Source: JAZGAE01 sp036475545 (lineage in GTDB: Bacteria > Pseudomonadota > Alphaproteobacteria > DATDPM01). From it: 24,333 nt of DNA. The DNA lies in contig JAZGAE010000044.1 of NCBI GenBank assembly GCA_036475545.1, forward strand, positions 1 to 24,333, in the 5' to 3' direction. A program made the position numbers and the translations under genes. The notes below the pieces were generated by a model. The model did no database searches and was not told the origin of the DNA. It saw only the letters and a program-made list of their open reading frames with translations. How positions within the stretch are numbered: position 1 is the stretch's first letter; each line of letters starts with the position of its first letter. Shown here one piece after another: positions 1 to 9,029 of the stretch.

Positions 1-2072
<2,072 letters not shown>

Positions 2073-2076
<4 letters not shown>

Positions 2077-2756
2077 TGCCGCGGCGCGCCCGGCGCGGGG
2101 CCGCGCGACAGCCGGTCGGCGGCCCGCGTCGTCTCCGGCAGCCGGAACCGCGTCGTGCAGCGCAGCGTGTACTCGATGGCGGTCTCGAGGCCGACCCGGT
2201 GGCCGATGGAAACGTAAACCGGCCTGACACCCGCCCGCGTCCTCAGCACCGCGCCCACGGTCTCGCCGTCGTCCATCAGCGGCGTCCAGTCCCCCTTGCC
2301 CGCCCCCGGCTCGCCGTGGTGGCCTGTGAGGCGCGACTTGGCGACGCCGATGGTGGGCAGCGCCAACAGCAGCCCCAGATGGCTCGCCAACCCGCAGCGC
2401 CGCGGATGGGCGATGCCCTGGCCGTCGCAGAGCAGCAGGTCGGGCGCGACACGCAGCTTCTTGAACGCCGCCAGCACCGCCGGCGCCTCGCGGAAGGAAA
2501 GCAGGCCCGGCACGTAAGGGAACCGCGTGCGGCGCCGCGCCACCGCCCAGTCCACCAGCTCGAGGCCCGGGAAGCTCAGCACCACCACCGCGGCGCGGGT
2601 GACGGCGCCGGCCTGCTCGAAGCCCACGTCGGCGCCGGCCACGTGGCGCACGCGGGAAAGCCGGTCGCGGCGCTCGACCCTGGCGCGGAGCTCCTCCTGC
2701 AGCGCCACCGCTTGGCTGACCGACCGCGGCCAGCGGCGTGTGAGCGAACCCGTCAC
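2073..2756 (-). CDS. nfi: Endonuclease V (deoxyinosine 3' endonuclease)
   Basis: Nicks DNA at the second phosphodiester bond 3' of deoxyinosine, starting repair of deaminated adenine. The 227-residue product is of normal family length and has all landmark motifs: GADVGF with catalytic Asp43; the PYVP wedge at 80-83, which reads the lesion; SFRE with Glu90; DGQGIAHPRRCGLASH with Asp111; and IGVAKSRL. The start is GTG at 2756 with AAGG eight bases upstream. Its TAG stop (2075-2073) overlaps the uvrB TAG through the palindrome CTAG, so the two repair genes converge with no room for a terminator between them. It is divergent from msrB across a 119-base gap. The extra roughly 20 N-terminal residues before the conserved core are typical of the family. 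Confidence 0.95.
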
Positions 2757-2803
2757 GGCCTCATGCCTTGCATTCGAACTCCCGGCCGACCAGCCTTCAG
2801 GCG

Positions 2804-2821
2804 GTTGACGGACAAGTCAAC
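2804..2821. promoter_or_regulatory. Inverted repeat GTTGAC-N6-GTCAAC between nfi and msrB
   Basis: A perfect 6-bp inverted repeat sits in the 119-base divergent gap between nfi and msrB. Each arm includes a TTGAC sequence resembling a sigma70 -35 element, one on each strand, but I see no good -10 at 16-18 bases on either side. It may be an operator shared by the two genes. The regulator is unknown, and chance occurrence is possible. Confidence 0.3.
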
Positions 2822-2875
2822 AGGCCGGCGACCCGGGCGAGCGTCACCGGCCATTTCAGTCGAGAGGTCCGAGCC

Positions 2876-3280
2876 ATGACCGACAAGGTGAAGAAAACCG
2901 AAGACGAGTGGCGGGCGGAGCTCACGCCCGAGCAGTACCACGTCACCCGCGAGAAGGGCACCGAGGCGGCGTTTTCGGGCGTCTACCACGCCGCCAAGAC
3001 GCCCGGCACCTACCGGTGCGTGTGCTGCGGCCAGCCGTTGTTCACGTCCGAGGCCAAGTTCGACTCCGGCACCGGCTGGCCGTCGTTCTTCGAGCCGGTC
3101 GCAGGCGAGGCGGTCGAGGCGCAAGAAGACCCGAGCCATGGCATGGGCCGCACGGAAGTCCTGTGCGCCCGCTGCGGCGCCCACCTGGGCCACGTCTTCG
3201 ACGACGGGCCCGAGCCCACCGGGCAGCGCTACTGCATCAACTCGGCGGCGCTTGCGCTGGAGCCGAAGGCGGAGGACTGA
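2876..3280 (+). CDS. msrB: Peptide-methionine (R)-S-oxide reductase
   Basis: Reduces the R epimer of methionine sulfoxide in oxidised proteins, with electrons normally coming from thioredoxin. The 134-residue cytosolic protein has the whole SelR fold: two CxxC zinc knuckles (Cys48/Cys51 in CVCC and Cys97/Cys100 in CARC), GTGWPSF at 65-71, HLGHVFDDGP at 103-112, and catalytic Cys120 in RYCINS. The residue before GWPS is Thr66, where some MsrB enzymes carry a resolving Cys, so recycling would need another cysteine (Cys50 is spare) or a direct route. The ATG at 2876 was chosen because it has GAGAGG at 2862-2867 and begins at the usual family N-terminus; the frame is open further upstream without conserved sequence. 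It converges on the sugar kinase at 3359. Confidence 0.96.
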   Translation: MTDKVKKTEDEWRAELTPEQYHVTREKGTEAAFSGVYHAAKTPGTYRCVCCGQPLFTSEAKFDSGTGWPSFFEPVAGEAVEAQEDPSHGMGRTEVLCARCGAHLGHVFDDGPEPTGQRYCINSAALALEPKAED

Positions 3281-3358
3281 CGCGACCGACCCGGGCGGCT
3301 CATCCATCGGGCCGCAAGCGGGCGCGGGACCGGATCGGCCCTGTCCCCGAGCCGGGCG

Positions 3359-4255
3359 TCACACCCCGGCCGCGCGGGCCTTTGAGAGCAGCGCCTCGAC
3401 GTCTCCGGCCGATCCCGTAAAGGGCCCGTAGCGCTCCAGCTTCAAGGTGGCGAGCGCCGCGGCGAACCGCCCGCACTGCTCCGGGCCGCCGCCCTGAAGG
3501 CGGCGGTAGACGTAGCCCGCGAGGTAGGTGTCGCCGCAGCCGGTGGCGTCCACCAGCTTGCGGGGGCTGAACGCGGGGATGCGGTGGAGGCGGCCCTCGG
3601 CGAAGACGAGCGAGCCGCGGCTCCCCAGCGTGACGATGGCCGCGCTCGGCCCCAGCGCGGCGAGCCGCCGCACGGCCTCTTCCGCATCGCCCTCCCCGGT
3701 GAGCGCCGCCGCCTCGTCCGCGCCCGCCTTGAGCACGTTGACGAAGCGGAAGCCCGCGATCTCCCTCTCGAGCTGGCCGGGCCGCGCGCGGGGCCCTGTG
3801 AACAGGCGCACGAACCCCTGAACCTCCAGCGCGATCAGGGCTTGCTTCGCCGCTGCCACCTTCAGGAAAGACGCGAAGCCGTCGCGCCGCGTGCGGGGGT
3901 CCAAAAGATACGCGCGGGCGCTCACGCCCTCCAGGTCCACGCGCGCGAACGGGTCCGCCGGCGGCCCGATCACTTGCTCCCGCAGGTCCGGGTCGGGGCC
4001 CGGATAGATGTTCTCGAAGAAGCTGGTCCTGCGGCTCGGCCGGCAAAAGACCATGACGCCGGCCGCCTCCAGGCCGGAGAGCAGCGGGCCTTGGTCCTCC
4101 CTCCTCATCCGGGTGACGACGGCGGTGCGAAGGCCGAGGCGTGCGGCGGCCATGGCGGCGTAGAGCGCCGCGCCCCCGGGTTGCCGTCGCGCGGGCCGCC
4201 CGGCGATGCGGATGACGTCCCTCGTCACGTGGCCGACGGCGCAGAAGTCGAACAT
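3359..4255 (-). CDS. PfkB/ribokinase-family carbohydrate kinase
   Basis: ATP-dependent kinase of the ribokinase fold, 298 residues, cytosolic. Seen: an N-terminal beta-strand and Gly-rich sugar-binding region (PGGAALYAA at 26-34), and the second PfkB signature DATGCGDTYLAGY at 236-248, in which Asp242 is the catalytic base and the preceding Gly residues form the anion hole. The start ATG at 4255 is preceded by GGGAGA. It stands alone: msrB converges on it and the DUF1538 unit diverges from it, so context gives no substrate. The lid region is short and does not let me choose between fructose, ribose, adenosine or inositol-type sugars. The family call is firm; the substrate is unknown. Confidence 0.9.
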   Translation of the reverse strand: MFDFCAVGHVTRDVIRIAGRPARRQPGGAALYAAMAAARLGLRTAVVTRMRREDQGPLLSGLEAAGVMVFCRPSRRTSFFENIYPGPDPDLREQVIGPPADPFARVDLEGVSARAYLLDPRTRRDGFASFLKVAAAKQALIALEVQGFVRLFTGPRARPGQLEREIAGFRFVNVLKAGADEAAALTGEGDAEEAVRRLAALGPSAAIVTLGSRGSLVFAEGRLHRIPAFSPRKLVDATGCGDTYLAGYVYRRLQGGGPEQCGRFAAALATLKLERYGPFTGSAGDVEALLSKARAAGV

Positions 4256-4288
4256 GCCTGGCGTCTCCCAAGGCCGGAACAGGCAAAC

Positions 4289-4381
4289 TAGAGCATAATC
4301 CGGTCAGGTTGAACGGACTGCGCCGGGGCGGGCGGTGAAGTCATGGCATCGAAAGGCCACCGGTGGTGCGAGCCGATTTGC
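4289..4381. repeat. Degenerate relative of the 6752-7017 element
   Basis: TAGAGCATAATCC at 4289-4301 resembles the terminal repeat of the MITE-like element at 6752 (TAGAGCACTATCC). Further along, GAGCCGATTTGC at 4370-4381 is identical to an internal 12-mer of that element at 6866-6877. The other end is not recognisable, so this is at best a partial or decayed copy. It lies between the sugar kinase and the first DUF1538 gene, where it could affect promoter sequence. Identity is inferred from two short matches only. Confidence 0.4.
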
Positions 4382-4443
4382 GGGCCGGATGCGGACCGGC
4401 TACAAACGGAAGGAGAACGAGACCCGCGAGCGCCCCAGCCCCG

Positions 4444-5178
4444 ATGCGCCAAAGCCTGCTTTCCTTCGCCCGCCTGATCCTGAATGCGATCAGGGACCTC
4501 GCCCCCATCGTCCTCGTCATCGGGTTCTTTCAGATCTTCGTGTTGCAACAGCCGATCCCCAACTTGGCCGACATCGCGGCGGGCCTCGTATTGGTGGTGC
4601 TGGGCTTGGCGCTGTTCGTGCAGGGGCTCGAGGCGGGCCTGTTTCCCATCGGCGAGGCGCTGGCGCACTCCTTCGCCCGAAAGGGAAGCCTTACGCTCCT
4701 GCTGATCTTTGCCTTCACGCTCGGCTTCGCGACCACGGTGGCGGAGCCGGCGCTCATCGCCGTTGCCGGGAAGGCGGGCGAGACGGTCGCCGAGGCCGGG
4801 CTCATCGCAAGGGAAGAGGCGGCCATCGACGCCTACGCCTCGGGGCTTCGCTACACCGTGGCGCTTGCGGTCGGCGTCGCGATCACCTTCGGGGTCTTCC
4901 GCATCGTCAAGGGATGGCCGGTGCACCACTTCATCATCGCCGGCTATTTCGTGGTGGTGGCGATGACCCCCTTCGCGCCGCCGGAGATCGTCGGCATCGC
5001 CTACGACTCGGGCGGGGTCGCCACCTCCACCATCACCGTGCCGCTGGTCACCGCCATCGGGCTCGGCCTGTCGACCGCGATCGGCGGGCGCAACCCCCTC
5101 ATCGACGGCTTCGGGCTCATCGCCTTCGCCAGCCTGACCCCGATCATCTTCGTCCTCGCTTTCGGGATGTTGGGCTGA
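4444..5178 (+). CDS. DUF1538 multipass membrane protein (first copy)
   Basis: A 244-residue inner-membrane protein of the uncharacterised DUF1538 family. I see about seven hydrophobic segments (roughly 17-34, 43-62, 83-100, 136-153, 161-178, 197-212, 222-243). Family hallmarks are GFATTVAEPAL (94-104) with a following KAGE, AYDSGGVATSTITVPL (186-201) and LIDGFGLIAFASL (219-231). Polar, Gly- and Thr-rich stretches inside membrane segments suggest a transport path; the substrate is unknown. The ATG at 4444 matches the hydrophobic N-terminus, but the nearest good Shine-Dalgarno sequence (GGAAGGAG, 4408-4415) is 28 bases away; the frame is open back to a GTG at 4363, giving a poorly conserved-looking extension. 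The stop overlaps the next start by one base (TGATG), so the two DUF1538 copies are translationally coupled. Confidence 0.88.
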   Translation: MRQSLLSFARLILNAIRDLAPIVLVIGFFQIFVLQQPIPNLADIAAGLVLVVLGLALFVQGLEAGLFPIGEALAHSFARKGSLTLLLIFAFTLGFATTVAEPALIAVAGKAGETVAEAGLIAREEAAIDAYASGLRYTVALAVGVAITFGVFRIVKGWPVHHFIIAGYFVVVAMTPFAPPEIVGIAYDSGGVATSTITVPLVTAIGLGLSTAIGGRNPLIDGFGLIAFASLTPIIFVLAFGMLG

Positions 5179-5969
5179 TGCAGGCGACGGTGGATTGGGC
5201 CGTGACCCTCGCCCAGACGCTTTGGGCGACGTTCTTCGACGTGGTGCCCATCGTCGCGACCCTGTTTGTCTTCCAGGTCCTGGTGCTGCGGCGCAGGATC
5301 CCGAACCTGAGGCGGGTGTGCATCGGCTTCGCCTATGTGGTGGTGGGTCTGGCCTTGTTCCTTCTCGGCCTCGAGCACGCCTTGTTTCCGTTGGGCGAGA
5401 CCATGGCGGTGCAGCTCACCATGCGTTCTCAAGCGCTCGGCGGCGCGGCTCAGGCCGTGGGGCTGGGCTGGCAGCACTACGGCTGGATCTACGTGTTCGC
5501 CGCCGCCATCGGCTTCGCCACCACCATCGCCGAGCCGGCGCTCATTGCCGTGGCGCTCAAGGCCGGCGAGGCTTCGGGCGGGACGCTGCGCCCGTTCGGT
5601 CTGCGCATCGTCGTGGCCGTGGGCGTCGCCGTGGGCGTGGCGCTCGGGACGTTCCGGATCGTCACGGGAACGCCTCTCTACTATTACATCATGGCGGGCT
5701 ACGTGGTGGTGATCGTCCAGACCGCCTTCGCCCGACGCGCCATCATCCCGCTCGCCTACGACTCCGGCGGCGTGACCACCTCGACCGTCACCGTGCCGCT
5801 GGTAACCGCCCTTGGGCTCGGGCTTGCCTCGATGATTCCCGGGCGAAGCGCGCTCATCGATGGGTTCGGTCTCATCGCCCTCGCCAGCCTGTTTCCGATG
5901 ATGACCGTCATGGGGTACGCTCAACTCGGCGCGTGGTGGAGGCGGGCCACGCGGCGCGCCCTGGGGTGA
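5178..5969 (+). CDS. DUF1538 multipass membrane protein (second copy)
   Basis: A 263-residue paralogue of the preceding gene with the same three signatures: GFATTIAEPALIAVALKAGE (112-131), AYDSGGVTTSTVTVPL (193-208) and LIDGFGLIALASL (226-238). It differs in a longer N-terminus (IPNLRR at 41-46), an insert around 82-101 and a basic WWRRATRR C-terminus likely to lie in the cytosol. The retained signatures in both copies suggest a heterodimer or pseudo-dimer in which each subunit supplies half of the path; this is inference. It starts at the ATG sharing its A with the upstream TGA, and it is followed after 10 bases by a PII-like gene with a strong ribosome site. An open frame running through both copies from upstream is in register with this gene only and is not evidence of a natural fusion. 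Confidence 0.88.
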   Translation: MQATVDWAVTLAQTLWATFFDVVPIVATLFVFQVLVLRRRIPNLRRVCIGFAYVVVGLALFLLGLEHALFPLGETMAVQLTMRSQALGGAAQAVGLGWQHYGWIYVFAAAIGFATTIAEPALIAVALKAGEASGGTLRPFGLRIVVAVGVAVGVALGTFRIVTGTPLYYYIMAGYVVVIVQTAFARRAIIPLAYDSGGVTTSTVTVPLVTALGLGLASMIPGRSALIDGFGLIALASLFPMMTVMGYAQLGAWWRRATRRALG

Positions 5970-5979
5970 GGAGGCGTAG

Positions 5980-6330
5980 ATGAAGTTCAAGCTTATCATG
6001 GCGATGGTCCAGGACGAGATCACGGATGATGTCATCAAGGCGGCGCGCGAGGCGGGCGCCACCGGCTGCACCGTGATCACCAGCGCCCGGGGCGAGGGCC
6101 TTGTCCCACCCAAGACGTTCCTTGGCCTCGACCTCACGGGGCTGCGGGACATGGCGCTCTTTCTGGTGGAGGAGCACTTGAGCCGCCACATCCTCGAGAC
6201 CATCGCCGAAGCGGGAGACTTCCGTGGCAAACCGGGAAGCGGCATCGCCTTTGTGATGGATATCGAGGACGCCGTCGGCCTCGAATCGCAGCTCCAGACC
6301 ATCCGCAGCGAGATCGAAGAAGAGTTATGA
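5980..6330 (+). CDS. PII-like nucleotide-binding regulatory protein
   Basis: A 116-residue PII-superfamily protein, expected to form a cytosolic trimer that binds adenine nucleotides at subunit clefts and controls a partner protein. Seen: an N-terminal beta-strand/helix (KFKLIMAMVQDE...VIKAAREAGATGCTVITSARG), a shortened and atypical T-loop region (about 37-52) without the uridylylated Tyr of GlnB/GlnK, and a B-loop-like PGSGIAFVMDIEDAVG at 85-100. So it is a PII-like protein rather than a classical nitrogen sensor. The start ATG at 5980 has GAGGAGG directly upstream. Its stop overlaps the CBS gene start by four bases (ATGA). Position beside transporter-like proteins parallels AmtB-GlnK and SbtA-SbtB pairs, suggesting that it gates the DUF1538 proteins; that role is inferred. 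Confidence 0.85.
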   Translation: MKFKLIMAMVQDEITDDVIKAAREAGATGCTVITSARGEGLVPPKTFLGLDLTGLRDMALFLVEEHLSRHILETIAEAGDFRGKPGSGIAFVMDIEDAVGLESQLQTIRSEIEEEL

Positions 6331-6749
6331 CCGAAAAAGTCTACGTCCGGGTTCGCGACGTCATGACGACCGACGTCAAGACCATCGACGGCCTGGCGAC
6401 CGTGCGCGAGGCCATCGAGCTGATGCGCCGCGACAGCGTCAGCTCCCTCATCATCAACCGGCGCCACGAGGGCGACGAGTTCGGGATCGTGGTGATCGAC
6501 GACATCGCCACCAAGGTGGTGGCCTCGAACCACTCGCCCGACCGCACCAATGTTTACGAGATCATGTCCAAGCCCGTGGTGACCGTGGACGGCGACATGG
6601 ACATCCGGTACGCCATCCGCCTGCTCGTCCAATTCGGCTTGTCGCGGGCCCTGGTGCTCGAAGCGAGCGAGCCTGCGGGCATCGTGACGCTGCGCGACAT
6701 GGTCTTGCGGTACATCCCCCCGGGGCAACAGGAAGCGGCGGAGACCTGA
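6327..6749 (+). CDS. Two-CBS-domain protein
   Basis: A 140-residue protein consisting almost entirely of a CBS pair (Bateman module): CBS1 at about 8-66 (VRDVMTTDVKTIDGLATVREAIELM...) and CBS2 at about 75-133 (VYEIMSKPVVTVDGDMDIRYAIRLL...GIVTLRDMVLRYI). Such modules bind AMP, ADP, ATP or S-adenosyl compounds and switch an attached or partner protein. There is no enzymatic or DNA-binding domain, so it must act through a partner. The four-base overlap with the PII-like gene indicates tight co-expression, and both products are probable adenine-nucleotide sensors. It is the last gene of the unit; the MITE-like element begins two bases after its stop. Confidence 0.88.
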   Translation: MTEKVYVRVRDVMTTDVKTIDGLATVREAIELMRRDSVSSLIINRRHEGDEFGIVVIDDIATKVVASNHSPDRTNVYEIMSKPVVTVDGDMDIRYAIRLLVQFGLSRALVLEASEPAGIVTLRDMVLRYIPPGQQEAAET

Positions 6750-6751
6750 GC

Positions 6752-7017
6752 TAGAGCACTATCCGACAAGATGGGATCAATTTGATGGTGGCAAATCGGT
6801 TTTCCGGGCAGGCGCGGTGCGAAGCGCGATGTGGTGCATCGGGCGAGCGCCGCAACGAACCCGGGGAGCCGATTTGCCCCACCGAAGGCCGGGTGCTTTT
6901 GCGCCGTGGCGTCGTTGCGCATCTTTGCCGATGACCCACATCGCCATGCGAAGCGCGCCTAGCCACGACGCAAATTCATCCCGGTCAAATGGTTCCATCT
7001 TATCCGATAGTGCTCTA
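6752..7017. mobile_element. MITE-like non-coding element with 33/34-bp terminal inverted repeats
   Basis: The left end 6752-6785 (starting TAGAGCACTATCCGACAAG) matches the reverse complement of the right end 6985-7017 (starting TAGAGCACTATCGGATAAG) over 33-34 bases, with a few substitutions and one gap. Both ends terminate in TA, as expected for Tc1/mariner-IS630-type insertions, although the family is inferred. Inside are further symmetries: ggcaaatcgg (6790-6799) against ccgatttgcc (6869-6878), and the direct repeat tgcgaagcgcg (6818-6828 and 6947-6957). No convincing coding frame is present and it is too short for a transposase, so it would be non-autonomous. It fills most of the 357-base gap between the CBS gene and the exchanger. 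Confidence 0.75.
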
Positions 7018-7106
7018 AAGGCCTGCCGCGGCGCCCGAGCCGGGCCCTCGGGGTCCAGTCCGCGCGGGTAACCACCCGCCCGCGCACCAGCGGTGAGACG
7101 GTCGTC

Positions 7107-8102
7107 ATGAGTCTCCTTATCCAGGTGGTAGCCGGGCTGATCCTGCTGTTCCTCGGCGGGGAAGCGCTGGTGCGGGGGTCGGTCTCGATGGCCCGGCGGC
7201 TGGGCGTCTCGGCCCTCGTCATCGGCCTCACCGTGGTGGCCTTCGGCACCTCGGCGCCGGAGCTGGTGGTGAGCGTCGACGCCGTGCTCGAAGGGAATCC
7301 CGACATCGCCGTCGGCAACGTGGTGGGGAGCAACATTGCCAACATCCTGCTCGTCCTTGGCGTCTCCGCCCTCATCTATCCCCTCGCCTGCAAGCCCCAA
7401 TCGGTCTACCGGGGCGGTGCCGCACTTCTGGCCGCCACCTTGGTGTTCGTGGGGATGGCGTGGTTCGGAGCCTTCGATGCCCGGGAGGGGGCAGGGCTGC
7501 TGCTGCTGCTCGTCCTCTTCGTCGGATACTCGTACCGCACGGAGCGCGCCGGCGGCGAGGCCGACCCCGGGGCCGAGCTCCACATCCGCGAGGCCGAAGA
7601 GGTCGCGGACGTGCCGGGACGCGGCTGGGTCGCGGTCGCGGTCGTGGCGGGCGGCATCGTGGCGCTGGTGGCGGGCGCCAACTTGCTCGTGCTGGGCGCC
7701 GTCGGGCTGGCGCGGGCCGTGGGGGTCTCCGAGGCGGTCATCGGCCTCACCCTGGTGGCGGTGGGGACGTCGCTGCCCGAGCTCGCCACCTCCGTCGTGG
7801 CGGCCGTACGCAGGCACGCGGACGTGGCGATCGGCAACGTCATCGGCAGCAACGTCTTCAACCTGCTGGGCGTCATGGGCGCGGCGGCGCTCGCCGGCGA
7901 GGTGTCGGTGGCGGACAAGATCAGGCTCTTCGACCTGTGGATCATGCTGGCCGTCACCGTCGTCCTGCTGCCGGTAATGATCAGGGGCTGGAGAATTTCG
8001 CGCGGCGAGGCGGGGCTTTTTCTTATCGCCTATGGCGTCTACGTCGCGGTCCAGTACTACGGGGTTCCGGGGGGCGGCCCCGCCGCCGCCGGATTGCCCT
8101 GA
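7107..8102 (+). CDS. CaCA-family sodium/calcium (cation) exchanger, YrbG-like
   Basis: A 331-residue inner-membrane antiporter, probably exchanging Ca2+ for Na+, K+ or H+. The two inverted alpha-repeats are plain: alpha-1 has GTSAPE (47-52) and GNVVGSN (70-76); alpha-2 has GTSLPE (220-225) and GNVIGSN (243-249). The paired acidic residues (Glu52 and Glu225) belong to the ion site. About ten hydrophobic segments flank a short acidic cytosolic loop (about 145-172: RTERAGGEADPGAELHIREAEE). Length and layout fit the bacterial YrbG/MaX1 group. The start ATG at 7107 follows GGTGAGA. The MITE-like element lies upstream and may influence its promoter. The ion specificity cannot be read from sequence alone. 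Confidence 0.93.
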   Translation: MSLLIQVVAGLILLFLGGEALVRGSVSMARRLGVSALVIGLTVVAFGTSAPELVVSVDAVLEGNPDIAVGNVVGSNIANILLVLGVSALIYPLACKPQSVYRGGAALLAATLVFVGMAWFGAFDAREGAGLLLLLVLFVGYSYRTERAGGEADPGAELHIREAEEVADVPGRGWVAVAVVAGGIVALVAGANLLVLGAVGLARAVGVSEAVIGLTLVAVGTSLPELATSVVAAVRRHADVAIGNVIGSNVFNLLGVMGAAALAGEVSVADKIRLFDLWIMLAVTVVLLPVMIRGWRISRGEAGLFLIAYGVYVAVQYYGVPGGGPAAAGLP

Positions 8103-8144
8103 GGCCCCCTTGCAGCCGCCCGGCGACTCACCCATTCTTTGCCC

Positions 8145-8930
8145 ATGGCCGAACCAGCAGAGTTCAAGCCGGCGCCGCAGACCGCGTTGATCACCGGCGC
8201 GGCGCGTCGCATCGGCCGCGCCATCGCCTTGGATCTCGCCCGCCACGGATGGTCGATCGCGGTGCACCACGACCGCTCGAGGGAGGAGGCCGAGGCGGTG
8301 GTAGACGACATCGCCGCCGGCGGCGGCCGGGCCGTGGCGCTCTCCGCGGATCTCGCCCGTGAGGACGAGGTTCAGGCCTTGGTGCCGCGGGCACGCGACG
8401 CCCTCGGCGACCTGGGTTGCCTCGTCAACAACGCCTCGCGCTTCGAGGTGGACACGCCCGAGACGACGGGCCGCGAGGTTTGGGACCAACACATGGAGGT
8501 CAACCTGCGCGCGCCCTTCGTATTGATGCAGTCCTTCGCCGCCCAGTTGCCCGAGGACACTTGCGGCAATGTCATCAACCTTATCGACCAGCGGGTCTGG
8601 AACCTGACGCCCTACTTCACCTCGTATACCGTCAGCAAGGCAGGATTGTGGGCGCTGACCCGGACGCTCGCGCTGGCGCTGGCCCCCAGGATCCGCGTCA
8701 ACGCGATCGGGCCCGGCCCGACGCTGCCGAGCGAGCGCCAGACCCAGGAGCAGTTCGAGGAGCAGTACCGGTCCATGCCGCTGGGCTGCGCCGCCACCCT
8801 GGACGAGATCGGGCGTACCGTGCGATTCATCCTGTCGGCACCGGCCATGACCGGCCAGATGATCGCCCTGGACGGCGGCCAGCACCTGGGATGGGCCCAG
8901 GGCGAGCATGGCGAGATCGTCGTGGAATAG
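8145..8930 (+). CDS. SDR-family oxidoreductase, probable pteridine reductase (FolM/PTR1-like)
   Basis: NAD(P)H-dependent short-chain dehydrogenase, 261 residues. Seen: the cofactor motif TGAARRIG at 17-24 with Arg residues favouring NADPH, NNAS at 95-98, Asn120, and YTVSK at 161-165. The canonical catalytic Ser is replaced by Asp148 (NLIDQR), 13 residues before Tyr161. The Asp-Tyr-Lys set with this spacing is that of pteridine reductase PTR1 and fits FolM-type dihydromonapterin/dihydrofolate reductases. DGGQHLGW near the C-terminus is typical of this subgroup. The start is the ATG at 8145; a TTG two codons upstream is possible, and neither has a clear ribosome site. It lies 42 bases after the exchanger. 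SDR membership is sure; the pterin substrate is inferred. Confidence 0.85.
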   Translation: MAEPAEFKPAPQTALITGAARRIGRAIALDLARHGWSIAVHHDRSREEAEAVVDDIAAGGGRAVALSADLAREDEVQALVPRARDALGDLGCLVNNASRFEVDTPETTGREVWDQHMEVNLRAPFVLMQSFAAQLPEDTCGNVINLIDQRVWNLTPYFTSYTVSKAGLWALTRTLALALAPRIRVNAIGPGPTLPSERQTQEQFEEQYRSMPLGCAATLDEIGRTVRFILSAPAMTGQMIALDGGQHLGWAQGEHGEIVVE

Positions 8931-9029
8931 GCACCTTCCGCGCGCGGCGTATCAGGTGGAGCGCATCGCTCGCGGAAGGGTCCCCGGTCCGGCGCCGTCG
9001 CCACGCGATGTCGCCGAGGGAAACGCCCA

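Noticed and set aside
4335..5969. Apparent single fused frame spanning both DUF1538 genes
   Set aside because: Only the part after 5178 has DUF1538 character; the upstream part is another frame of the first gene and reads as Arg/His/Gly-rich noise. The genes are separate and coupled by TGATG.
7064..7079. Hairpin GCGGGT-AACC-ACCCGC upstream of the exchanger
   Set aside because: Short stem in GC-rich DNA with no T-run and no relation to a ribosome site; it may be chance.
6777..8909. 710-codon minus-strand open frame opposite the exchanger and SDR
   Set aside because: It is His/Asp/Arg/Gly-rich with no domain, and its two clearly real plus-strand partners account for the codon bias. It is a shadow frame.
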